From Chitinophaga filiformis (lineage in GTDB: Bacteria > Bacteroidota > Bacteroidia > Chitinophagales > Chitinophagaceae), in contig NZ_CP095855.1 in the NCBI RefSeq assembly GCF_023100805.1, positions 5,187,001 through 5,251,000 on the forward strand: a stretch of DNA of 64,000 nucleotides. The letters are read 5' to 3'. Positions within the stretch are counted from its first letter, which is position 1, and every line of letters begins with the position of its first letter. This document shows positions 28,145-35,757 of this stretch, piece after piece. A model generated the notes under the pieces. That model ran no database searches. It saw only the letters and a list, made by a program, of their open reading frames with translations, and was not told the DNA's origin. The translations under genes were made by a program, and so were the position numbers.

Positions 28145-28175
28145 TTTGGTATTTTAAATAAATTAGCTACATTTG
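28145..28175 (+). promoter_or_regulatory. consensus Bacteroidota promoter for tRNA-Leu
   Basis: TTTG (28145-28148), exactly 19 nt, then TACATTTG (28168-28175): a perfect match to TTTG-N19-TAnnTTTG. The tRNA begins 28 nt downstream. Confidence 0.85.
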
Positions 28176-28203
28176 CAACCCGCAACTGAAGGACAGTTGC
28201 TTT

Positions 28204-28287
28204 GCCCAGATGGCGGAACTGGTAGACGCGCTAGACTCAAAATCTTGTTTCGGCAACGGAGTGCAGGTTCGATTCCTGTTCTGGGCA
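28204..28287 (+). tRNA. tRNA-Leu (anticodon CAA)
   Basis: Full cloverleaf of 84 nt. The acceptor arm is GCCCAGA pairing with TCTGGGC, the D-stem GCG/CGC, the anticodon loop CTCAAAA (CAA at 34-36, reads UUG), the long class-II variable arm stem TTCG-GCAA-CGGA, and the T-arm GCAGG-TTCGATT-CCTGT. The discriminator is A and CCA is not encoded. The anticodon stem CTAGA/TCTTG has one T-T mismatch (positions 28-42). Own promoter upstream and terminator downstream. Confidence 0.96.
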
Positions 28288-28296
28288 CTTACTTTA

Positions 28297-28322
28297 GAAA
28301 GCTTCGAATTTTCGGAGCTTTC
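28297..28322 (+). terminator. rho-independent terminator of tRNA-Leu
   Basis: An 11-bp stem (28297-28307 with 28312-28322, one G-T) closes a 4-nt loop and is followed by the T-rich CTTATTTTC, 9 bp after the tRNA. Confidence 0.8.
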
Positions 28323-28958
28323 CTTATTTTCAGCCCTTCTCAAGCCTCTTGCCAAATCTGCATATCAGGGCAATTACCTTTCTAAATGGTATGGTTGGAT
28401 ATGAATTATTTTCAAAAAGAGTTTTTCGGCCAATATCAAAGAGGACAATAGTGTTCAATCTGTCTGCTTAAAATCGAAATAATAGCCAATCCTGTAGTCA
28501 TTCTAAAGTCGATAATGTCAAAGGAATCACTTTTCATGTTAAAAAGGAGATTTGAGGCAAGCATGACGATCTTCTATCTATATTACACAGATATTTGAAT
28601 ACTAGAACGAGTACCACCAAAATCGACGAAGAACCAGCATCTCCGGAATACACACGCAGAACGATTTTATCATTTTCATTCGGTTAATTTTATATAATTA
28701 AGTTTGCAATAAAATAATTCACCACCCCTAGACATTACTAAAAAGCGAAAACAAAAAAAACTAAATCTATGAAGTTGATGTTCCTTAATAAGTCTACGCC
28801 AGCCGAGCTTCAAATGTTGAAATATTATTTAATCGAAATGTCGTAAAGAGTGGGCATCGTTACCTGGTGCCGGCTACGGGCAAAATGAAAAAATAATAAG
28901 TCCGAAACGTTTGAAATAATTCAAATTAAAACCCACATCAAACAAAATCATAATAATT
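28323..28958. other. AT-rich gene-poor region after the tRNA
   Basis: About 640 bp, visibly more AT-rich than the left half of the window. The only ORF of note is 28769-28846 (+), MKLMFLNKSTPAELQMLKYY plus five residues, which I cannot assign. No direct repeat of the tRNA 3' end (attL/attR-like) was seen nearby. Confidence 0.5.
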
Positions 28959-29651
28959 ATGGGAGTAGAATGGGATCTTGGATGCTTAAAATGTAAAAGG
29001 CAAATTTGGCTTGGCTCACAGAAACCATTCAAATGGAAAGGTTTTCAAATTAAAGATGAAGATGTTAAACGATTTTTATCTCTGCACTCGCAGTGTCACA
29101 ACAATATGAATGGAAATTTCCTGTTAACAAATGACGGAACGATTGATATTCCCTGGTATAGTGATGATACCAGATTAGAATGGGAAGAAGATATTTTGTC
29201 AAGAACTTTTTGTTATGACTCCTGGAATAATGAAGGCGGCCTTACTTGTCCAGGTTGTGGAAAAAAGATTGAGAGTGATGAAGAACGCCGAAAGCAGAAC
29301 GGCAACTTAACGAAGGGCTCCTTTTTATGGTTTTGCAATGATGCCTGCTTCGATAGTTATGTTATATATAATAGAAACGAAAGGGAGAATTTCATTTACG
29401 ATTCCACAAATGACCAGGTAAAACCAGCAACGGGAACAGCTTTTAAAGTTTGTTGCACCAAGTGTAAAACGTTTGTTGTAATAGACAATTTAAAAGACGC
29501 AGCTGAAATGACAAGAGACTTTGAATATTTAGCATTATTCTTATGTGACCATATAGGACATGACCACTTGTTAATGGTAAATTTTGAAAATGATAATATA
29601 CTTTGGGAGGAAACAAAATATAGGGACCAGTGGAAAGAATATGAATATTGA
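28959..29651 (+). CDS. hypothetical protein with several CxxC zinc-binding pairs
   Basis: 230 residues, unrecognised. Cys pairs at CLKCKRQ (about 9-12), LTCPGCGKKI, WFCNDACFD and CCTKCKTF suggest two or three structural zinc sites. The middle pair set (CPGC then about 30 residues then CNDAC) resembles a treble-clef or zinc ribbon. No signal peptide or membrane helix; aromatic and acidic residues are frequent. Codon use is AT-rich compared with the genes to the left, consistent with recent acquisition next to the tRNA. Upstream lies a ~300-bp AT-rich stretch; no operon partner. The function is not inferable. Confidence 0.65.
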   Translation: MGVEWDLGCLKCKRQIWLGSQKPFKWKGFQIKDEDVKRFLSLHSQCHNNMNGNFLLTNDGTIDIPWYSDDTRLEWEEDILSRTFCYDSWNNEGGLTCPGCGKKIESDEERRKQNGNLTKGSFLWFCNDACFDSYVIYNRNERENFIYDSTNDQVKPATGTAFKVCCTKCKTFVVIDNLKDAAEMTRDFEYLALFLCDHIGHDHLLMVNFENDNILWEETKYRDQWKEYEY

Positions 29652-29963
29652 AAAGCATTCTTACCTGTAATACTGACACCCCCCGGCTTATAACCATTGG
29701 AGTAAATATGCTGCAAGCTGAGAGCTTTGTTAAACATATACCGGGATATTTTACTCCGTCTTCCTTCTTCAAAAAGAGAGTTTCGCGATTTTCTTCCAGC
29801 ACAGTCTGTCCATTGGCGTGAATCAAGGTTGTACCTTTTGAAGATGTTTGTGCAAATCGTTGCATTATTATCATGGTATTGCGTTCGGTAGCTTTCTTCC
29901 TGATTTCCCTAACATACAGCTCATATAATATAATTATATTAGCCAACCCTTTCGTGGTTATTT
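29652..29963. other. intergenic region with a possible minus-strand coding remnant
   Basis: On the minus strand (about 29670-29880) codons read MIIMQRFAQTSSKGTTLIHA and LEENRETLFLKKEDG, a protein-like stretch that I cannot assign and that has no clear end. A perfect AT palindrome, TAATATAATTATATTA (29926-29941), lies 22 bp before the AraC gene start and could be an operator, though AT-rich palindromes arise easily by chance. Confidence 0.4.
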
Positions 29964-30872
29964 ATGAAAAAGACAAAAATGAGTATTCCTTACTATACAG
30001 AAATCAATGATTTTCTTGCGTCCATACCGTGGCCAGCGGGGACGGTCAATCGCGATTTTTTCTGTCTTCGGCTAAAACCTGTCCCCGGACAAGTATCTGT
30101 ATACCGACCGCCTTTCAAGCGTTCTTTTTATTTCTTTGCGTTATTTTATAATTCAGGGAAAATTCAAGTGAACTTCGGTGACAAAATCATCTATAATCCC
30201 GATTCCTATCTTGTTTTCCATTCTCCCAACCTCATTTATAGCTTTGCGCATAACAACGCGCTGGAAGGTTATATCATTTATTTCAAACCTGAGGCTTTTT
30301 CTTTCTTTAAACCTGATTTTCAAAAACAGTTTCCGCTGTTCGATCCTCTACATACTAACCTATTTAATTTTGGTCATACAACGTTCGATCAGTTAGCCCC
30401 TCATTTCGAGGCCGTATTCACAGCTTATGAGCAATCAGACAAGGACCAGCATTTAGAAGCACGATTGAAGTTGCTGGGATTGTTCTGCTATCTGGAGCAG
30501 TTTGCCAACGACTACCAAAAAAACAACCAGGCGCCGACAGCCCAGCAAGAGCTGCTGCGCAAATTCATCCAGCTGATCGAAAATCATTATGTTGACAAAC
30601 GCACAGTTCAAGAATACGCAGACATGCTATCCGTCACATCAAACCATCTCTCTCAAGTCGTCAAATCTGTATCTGGAAAGAACGCGCTGAGTTTTATTTC
30701 TGGCCGCTTAGCAAGTGAAGCGAAATCGTTGCTGCTGTATACCAATTCAGAAATTTCGCAGATTGCCTATCAGCTTAACTTTTCCGATCCTGCAAACTTC
30801 GGCCGTTTTTTTAAGCAACATACCGGTATGACGCCATCAGCATTCCGCGGAAATCAAACTTTAGGAAATTGA
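29964..30872 (+). CDS. AraC-family transcriptional regulator
   Basis: 302 residues. The N-terminal part (about 1-190) is a cupin-like sensor: FFALFYNSGKIQVNFGDKII, then HSPNLIYSFAHNNALEGYII. The C-terminal part has two helix-turn-helix units: TVQEYADMLSVTSNHLSQVVK and EISQIAYQLNFSDPANFGRFFKQHTGMTPSAFR, the AraC signature. The start could also be Met6 (29979). It is followed by a VOC protein and a DUF1801 protein on the same strand and may regulate them; it may also autoregulate through the palindrome at 29926-29941 (inference). Confidence 0.93.
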   Translation: MKKTKMSIPYYTEINDFLASIPWPAGTVNRDFFCLRLKPVPGQVSVYRPPFKRSFYFFALFYNSGKIQVNFGDKIIYNPDSYLVFHSPNLIYSFAHNNALEGYIIYFKPEAFSFFKPDFQKQFPLFDPLHTNLFNFGHTTFDQLAPHFEAVFTAYEQSDKDQHLEARLKLLGLFCYLEQFANDYQKNNQAPTAQQELLRKFIQLIENHYVDKRTVQEYADMLSVTSNHLSQVVKSVSGKNALSFISGRLASEAKSLLLYTNSEISQIAYQLNFSDPANFGRFFKQHTGMTPSAFRGNQTLGN

Positions 30873-30942
30873 CTGAAAAAACCAAGATTTTGACAAGTAT
30901 AGATTGGTCGATTGCGGTTTCTTTGCAACCAAATTCAATTCT

Positions 30943-31350
30943 ATGCCAAGCAAAGTATTTATCAATCTGCCAGTGAAGGACCTGCAAAGGTCGATGACTT
31001 TTTTCAAAAACTTAGGATTTTCATTTAATCCACAATTCACTGATGAGAAAGCCGGCTGTATGGTTGTAAGTGATAGTATATTTGTCATGTTGCTCACGGA
31101 GACCTATTTTAAATCCTTTATCGATACTCAGGTATGTGATGCTAACCTGGAAACCGAAGTGCTCATTGCTCTCGATGCTGAATCATCAGACGAAGTAAAA
31201 GCATTTGTAAGCAAAGCGGAGTCGCTCGGTGCAAAGATTTATGCAGAACCTAAAGATCATGGTTTTATGTATCAGCACAGCTTTGCTGACCTGGATGGGC
31301 ATAAATGGGAACTGGCGTATGTCAATATGAGTCAACTTTCACAATCTTAA
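30943..31350 (+). CDS. VOC (glyoxalase/bleomycin-resistance fold) protein
   Basis: 135 residues starting MPSKVFINLPVKDLQRSMTF at 30943. The ORF extends to 30904, but the preceding residues do not fit the fold. The two-module VOC pattern is present: VFINLPVKDLQRSMTFFKNLGF, central acidic CDANLETEVLIAL, then FMYQHSFADLDGHKWELAYV with the usual D-x-DGH-WE end. The family includes extradiol dioxygenase-like and fosfomycin/bleomycin-type proteins; this short form resembles the Bacteroidota lactoylglutathione-lyase-like group. It lies 4 bp before the next gene, so they are likely co-transcribed. Confidence 0.88.
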   Translation: MPSKVFINLPVKDLQRSMTFFKNLGFSFNPQFTDEKAGCMVVSDSIFVMLLTETYFKSFIDTQVCDANLETEVLIALDAESSDEVKAFVSKAESLGAKIYAEPKDHGFMYQHSFADLDGHKWELAYVNMSQLSQS

Positions 31351-31354
31351 CCCG

Positions 31355-31978
31355 ATGAATCAACAGTCATTTGTAGAGAGTTATATTGCTGAGGCAGAGG
31401 ATTTCGCCAAACCAGTCCTAAATCATTGGCGCAATCTCGTAAAGGCTGCATGTCCCGATGTTATCGAGGTGATCAAATGGGGCATTCCTCATTTCGAATA
31501 TTGCGGCAGTAATCTCTGTGTGATGGCCTCCTATAAGGCGCATTGTGCTTTTACTTTCATGAACGCGGAGTTTATGAGTGACCCACGTCTAAAGGATGGC
31601 AAGAAATCCAAGCCCATTAAACGGTTTTTAGGCAAAATTACGAAGCTCAGCGATTTGCCTGCTGATAACGAGTTTATCGCCATGCTGCGCGAAGCAATGC
31701 GGCTAAACGAAAATGGCATCAAGGTAATGCGGGAAAAACCAGTGACTGAAAAATCTAAAACACTTGATGTCCCTGACTACCTCGAAGCGGCTTTAGCCTT
31801 GCATCCGAAAGCAAAGGCAATATTTGAAACCAAGTCTAATTCCTTTCGCAAGGAATACATTATTTGGATAACTGATGCCAAAACCGATGAAACCAGGAAT
31901 AAAAGGATAAGTGAAGCGGTAGAATGGATTGGAGAAGGGAAAAGCCGATTCTGGAAACATAAGAAAGCGGATAAGTAG
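31355..31978 (+). CDS. DUF1801 plus YdeI/OmdA two-domain protein
   Basis: 207 residues. The N-terminal DUF1801 domain (iron-chaperone-like fold) has HWRNLVKAACPDVIEVIKWG, HFEYCGSNLCVMASYKAHCAFTF and MNAEFMSDPRLKDGKKSKPI. The C-terminal YdeI/OmdA domain has VPDYLEAALALHPKAKAIFE and FRKEYIIWITDAKTDETRNKRI. This fusion is common in Bacteroidota; the YdeI group has been linked to peptide/bacteriocin tolerance, but the function is not proven. It is the second gene of a likely two-gene unit with the VOC protein. Confidence 0.85.
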   Translation: MNQQSFVESYIAEAEDFAKPVLNHWRNLVKAACPDVIEVIKWGIPHFEYCGSNLCVMASYKAHCAFTFMNAEFMSDPRLKDGKKSKPIKRFLGKITKLSDLPADNEFIAMLREAMRLNENGIKVMREKPVTEKSKTLDVPDYLEAALALHPKAKAIFETKSNSFRKEYIIWITDAKTDETRNKRISEAVEWIGEGKSRFWKHKKADK

Positions 31979-32093
31979 AAGTTTAATCTTCCTGCATATT
32001 CTGGCTTGAATTTGGCCCCTTCTTGATTCTATCACAACATAGCATCGAAGATGCAAATGATAAAACAGCAAATCAAAGCAATAATCCGATTCA

Positions 32094-32205
32094 TTATTTC
32101 CATTTTATATTGGCGTCCGCCAATGCAAAGCCTTTCCCAAGCGCTAACATGGAGCCCATAATTCTTCGTGTAAGCGCCTGGGTTTTTAAACTGCGGCTGA
32201 TAGTT
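32094..32205 (-). pseudogene. C-terminal remnant of a LysE/RhtB-type exporter
   Basis: Minus-strand codons read LKTQALTRRIMGSMLALGKG and then FALADANIKWK plus stop, matching the last helix and tail of LysE-family amino-acid translocators. An in-frame stop lies just upstream and no further LysE sequence is visible, so only a ~35-codon fragment survives. It sits in the 369-bp gap between the DUF1801 gene and the amidohydrolase. The call depends on one short motif. Confidence 0.45.
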
Positions 32206-32347
32206 TATGGCTTACTGGCAAGCGGGCATCGAAGTATATAGTAGCTATAATTTAACAAAGGTCAATAAATGTGCGGTGAACAAAAATTCTAATTCCGTGT
32301 TATATCCCATGTGCTTTTGAAGTAAAATAACCAAACCCTCAAATCGT

Positions 32348-34228
32348 ATGGAACACCACCATCACCACGGATGCGCACATTGTGCGTGTAGCAATCCCAT
32401 TTTGAATATATTGAAAGATCAGCTCTTTACTCCTGAAAATTTCGCAAAGCTCCCAAAACAAAAGACATTTAAAAAAGAAGAACAGACTCAACCATTCATG
32501 GTCACCGGTGGCATTATCCGTCCTATGATCAATGGAGCCGTTGAATCTATAGGTGCTATTGGCTTTGCAGAAGGCGTCGTGGTTAAGACAGGCACCAAAG
32601 AGGAAGTAGCCGCATTTATGGATGATGCCTACCCCGGGTATGCCAGCAGGATACTCGAAGAGGGCCAAACCTTACTGCCGGGTCTGATTGAACCACACAT
32701 TCATCTCGTTCCTACAGCTATGCTAATGGGCTGGACAAACCTGGATGCATTTGAAGGCCAGGTACTGAAACCCGACTACAACATTGACACCCTTGGCAAA
32801 ATTATTGCTAAAGAGGCTAAAAAACTGGCCAGCCTGGATCCTACGTTATGGTTCCTGGGTTCAGGCCTTGATCCGGCGCTGATGCCTCTATTAAAAAATA
32901 ATAAAGAGCTGTTAACGATAGACATCGACCTGCTGGACAGCATTACCACAGATGCGCCGGTGTGCATTATCGCTGCATCTATGCACACCTTGTATGTAAA
33001 TACAAAAGCACTGTGGCTGATCTGGAATTTCCCGGGCAACATTGACCTCTTAAACACCTACTCGTCCTTCAATGACTACAAAGAGCAGACAAAGGGGCAG
33101 TTACAGGAAAGCGCTGGAATGACACCTGCATTGAAAGCCATTCCACCATCGCAGAAAGCAGACTTTTTCCTGAAATCATTCCTCTATTTAAAACAGATCT
33201 TTGACACTGCTAATTCCAGAGGTGTCACCTTCATGCATGATGCGGGCATGAATAAAGGGCAGCAGGAAATACTGGAAGCATATCTGGCGGTGAACAAGGG
33301 AACAGTTCGTATCGGCGCAGCCGAAGTATGTAATTCGATGGATGACCTGAGCAAAATAAAGGATTTCCCTGTTCCACCAACGGTATACAAAGACATCTAC
33401 AAGAGTCATGTGAAAGTAATCACTGATGGTTCTAACCAGGGATTGACAGGGTATCAGTCCGACCCATATTTATGTAATCCTGCTCACAACTATGGTGTGT
33501 ACAATTTCGCAGACAAGTACGATGATAAGCCGTTGATTCCTCCGAAGGACTTCCGGCAGCTGATGCAGGAGATTGTAAAGGTTAAACAATGGCCGGTGAT
33601 GATCCATGCGAATGGAGATCGTGCCGTTCAATTTGCGATAGACGCATTTAAGGAATTTATTCCTGATCCTTCGTCAGGCGTGCGACACAGAATAGAACAT
33701 TGCTCCTTAGCAACACAGCAAAACCTGATAGACATGAAAAATCTGGGGGTCTCTCCAAGTTTCCTGATCGGGCACGTGGGTTACTGGGGATATGCTTTCC
33801 AGGAGGCGATCTTTGGGGAGAAATCAAACATGCTGGATCTCTGTAACAGTGCGCTGCAACAGGGTATGCGGATCACTTTGCATAGTGATAATTCTGTAAG
33901 TCCGCTGGGACCATTGAGAATGATGGAGCAGTCTATCACAAGGAAAATGGAGGCGAATGACGAAGCAGGCGTATTGAATGGAGCAGAATGTATCACGCAC
34001 GAACAGGCACTGAGGGCTATTACCTACGATGCTGCATGGCAATGTTATGCAGAGCAGTGGACAGGATCGCTGAAGGCTGGTAACTTTGCGGACTTTGTCG
34101 TACTGGCGCAGGATCCACTGACGATGAAGAACCCATTTATGAATATGCGAAATATCGAGGTGGTGGAAACCTGGGTAGCGGGAGTGAAAGTGTATAGTAC
34201 GGTGCTGGAAGAAGCAGGTATGGTATGA
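32348..34228 (+). CDS. amidohydrolase (YtcJ-like, amidohydro_3) with His-rich N-terminus
   Basis: 626-residue metal-dependent hydrolase of the TIM-barrel amidohydrolase superfamily. Metal-site motifs are TLLPGLIEPHIHLVP (HxH at 117/119), a further His in IHANGDRAVQFAI, RHRIEHCSL, and the late HSDNSVSP carrying the catalytic Asp. The C-terminal barrel strand VLAQDPLTMKNP is typical of YtcJ-like enzymes acting on C-N bonds. The unusual feature is the start, MEHHHHHGCAHCACSNP: five consecutive histidines and four cysteines in the first 17 residues form a natural metal-binding tail. No signal peptide. A strong bidirectional terminator follows. The substrate is unknown. Confidence 0.85.
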   Translation: MEHHHHHGCAHCACSNPILNILKDQLFTPENFAKLPKQKTFKKEEQTQPFMVTGGIIRPMINGAVESIGAIGFAEGVVVKTGTKEEVAAFMDDAYPGYASRILEEGQTLLPGLIEPHIHLVPTAMLMGWTNLDAFEGQVLKPDYNIDTLGKIIAKEAKKLASLDPTLWFLGSGLDPALMPLLKNNKELLTIDIDLLDSITTDAPVCIIAASMHTLYVNTKALWLIWNFPGNIDLLNTYSSFNDYKEQTKGQLQESAGMTPALKAIPPSQKADFFLKSFLYLKQIFDTANSRGVTFMHDAGMNKGQQEILEAYLAVNKGTVRIGAAEVCNSMDDLSKIKDFPVPPTVYKDIYKSHVKVITDGSNQGLTGYQSDPYLCNPAHNYGVYNFADKYDDKPLIPPKDFRQLMQEIVKVKQWPVMIHANGDRAVQFAIDAFKEFIPDPSSGVRHRIEHCSLATQQNLIDMKNLGVSPSFLIGHVGYWGYAFQEAIFGEKSNMLDLCNSALQQGMRITLHSDNSVSPLGPLRMMEQSITRKMEANDEAGVLNGAECITHEQALRAITYDAAWQCYAEQWTGSLKAGNFADFVVLAQDPLTMKNPFMNMRNIEVVETWVAGVKVYSTVLEEAGMV

Positions 34229-34332
34229 TAAAAGAAAGGAAATATAAAACAGCCTAATTGGGCTATACGGCGGAATACAGTTTGTTAACAATCAATACCA
34301 ACTGGTTCGGGAACATTCCGTCACTGAGCAGG

Positions 34333-34378
34333 TAAAATGGTAAAGCCGCTCTTCACTTATAGCGGCTTTACCATTTTA
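34333..34378. terminator. perfect 18-bp hairpin, bidirectional terminator
   Basis: 34333-34350 and 34361-34378 are exact inverted repeats (arm TAAAATGGTAAAGCCGCT) with a 10-nt loop. The AT outer arms provide a U-run in either direction. It lies between the convergent amidohydrolase and SDR genes. Confidence 0.88.
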
Positions 34379-34416
34379 TAGTTATTTGAAAATACCACGA
34401 CGCAACGCGCCATAAA

Positions 34417-34454
34417 ACCGCTAAGCCGCACCATAAAAGTGCAGCGTTAGCGGT
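34417..34454 (-). terminator. second hairpin after the SDR gene
   Basis: ACCGCTAA (34417-34424) pairs with TTAGCGGT (34447-34454), with an inner GCAC/GTGC pairing around a 7-nt loop and a small asymmetric bulge. It lies about 40 bp past the SDR stop on the minus strand; a likely extra terminator. Confidence 0.45.
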
Positions 34455-34494
34455 ACTGAAATTTCTGTCCTGTACAAGCAGGTAAAGCAACATC

Positions 34495-35256
34495 TTACAA
34501 ACCTTTAATGAGCAACCCGCCGTCAACGGCAATATTTTGTCCGGTCAGATAGGAGGACTTATCCATCGCCAGAAACGAAACAACCGCTGCAACTTCTTCA
34601 GGTTGCCCTACCCGGCCCAGAGGCGTACGGTCAACAATCCTTCCAAGGCGTTCAGGATCGTTCAAAACAGGTGCAGCCATTGGCGTACTGATATACCACG
34701 GTGAAACACTATTTACCCTGATCCCCCACTCTGCCCATTCGGCGGCAAGATTCCTTCCCAACTGGATCACAGCTCCTTTGGAGAGGCCATAAGCAACCCC
34801 AGCCTGAACATCGGTCATACCTGCAACAGATGCGATATTGATCACCGAAGCATGTTTACTGGCTACCAAATATGGAAAGGCCATACGACACATTTCCAGC
34901 AAAGCAACAACATTGAGGTCGAAGATGCCGCGATATTCCCCCTCCGTATAATCCTGGATTTTCTTTCTCACTGTCGAGGCGGCACTGTTAACCAGGATAT
35001 CCAGTTTCCCTCCATACGCTTCAATTGTCTCTGAGATTTTTATCCGGTCGTCACCGCTCGTTACATCGGCTGCAATACCAATCACCGGATATCCCTGTTG
35101 CTTCCACCGCGAGGTGATATCCTCAAGATCTCCTGCACTCCGGGCCACGCATATCACTTTAGCCCCAAGGGCTAAAAACTCTTCGGTTATCGCTTTTCCT
35201 ATACCTTTACTTGCCCCGCTAACCAGGGCAAGCTTTCCTTCCAAAGTCCATTTCAT
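34495..35256 (-). CDS. short-chain dehydrogenase/reductase, tropinone-reductase/glucose-dehydrogenase-like
   Basis: 253 residues from MKWTLEGKLALVSGASKGIG (start 35256; a longer frame to 35286 is less SDR-like). Cofactor motif is SGASKGIG, with the downstream Arg in ICVARSAGDL suggesting NADP(H) preference. NSAAS replaces the usual NNAG. The catalytic Ser-Tyr-Lys are in NIASVAG, and GVAYGLSKGAVIQ gives the YxxxK. VNSVSPWYISTP and YLTGQNIAVDGG complete the classical fold. The substrate is not predictable. Terminator hairpins follow; it has no co-directional partner. Confidence 0.9.
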   Translation of the reverse strand: MKWTLEGKLALVSGASKGIGKAITEEFLALGAKVICVARSAGDLEDITSRWKQQGYPVIGIAADVTSGDDRIKISETIEAYGGKLDILVNSAASTVRKKIQDYTEGEYRGIFDLNVVALLEMCRMAFPYLVASKHASVINIASVAGMTDVQAGVAYGLSKGAVIQLGRNLAAEWAEWGIRVNSVSPWYISTPMAAPVLNDPERLGRIVDRTPLGRVGQPEEVAAVVSFLAMDKSSYLTGQNIAVDGGLLIKGL

Positions 35257-35757
35257 AACTTTAACTAGTTCATTTATTTCTTTCAAAATTAGCTCTCTTT
35301 GCCGCTGCGTTTCTTAAACTGGCTTAAGAAGTGAGCGAACAAAAAATACCAGTTAGTTATCAAAAATACCCTACGGTACCAAATGTGAATGAGGCATCAG
35401 TGTTACCTCGTGTTTGCCATATAATAAACTAAAAACGGGCTTCAGTCGCTTCCCTTCATTTCTCTTGTTACCAGAATGATAGTTACGGCTATTACCGCCC
35501 GGTAAAATCGATTAGTGGCATATCCGATGGCAACTATCATTAACAGTTTGCAAATACTCTTCAAAAGGCACTATATTTAATATGGAAATCATCAAGATGT
35601 TGTCCATTCAGGAAGCAACCATACTACAAAGTGATGATGACGGTAACGAGGATACTGTATTAAGGGCCATTAGTTAGTTGACTAATAATCAACACCAGTT
35701 GGTTCGAACACGTACGCTAGGGGCGTTAATATTGTATATGTCTGGCGATTATATGTG
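35257..35757. other. gene-poor intergenic region
   Basis: 500 bp with one short plus-strand ORF (35582-35677, 31 codons, MEIIKMLSIQEATILQ then DDDGNEDTV) that cannot be assigned. The motif CAACACCAGTTGGTTCG (35694-35710) resembles CAATACCAACTGGTTCG at 34292-34308, a possible short interspersed motif around a CCARYTGG core. Confidence 0.4.

Noticed and set aside
28204..28958. Prophage or integrative element inserted at tRNA-Leu
   Set aside because: No integrase, no second copy of the tRNA 3' end and no phage gene was seen; only an AT-rich patch and one unknown gene.
29443..29946. 167-codon minus-strand ORF
   Set aside because: More than half lies antisense to the zinc-finger gene; only the first part is intergenic and it has no identifiable family.
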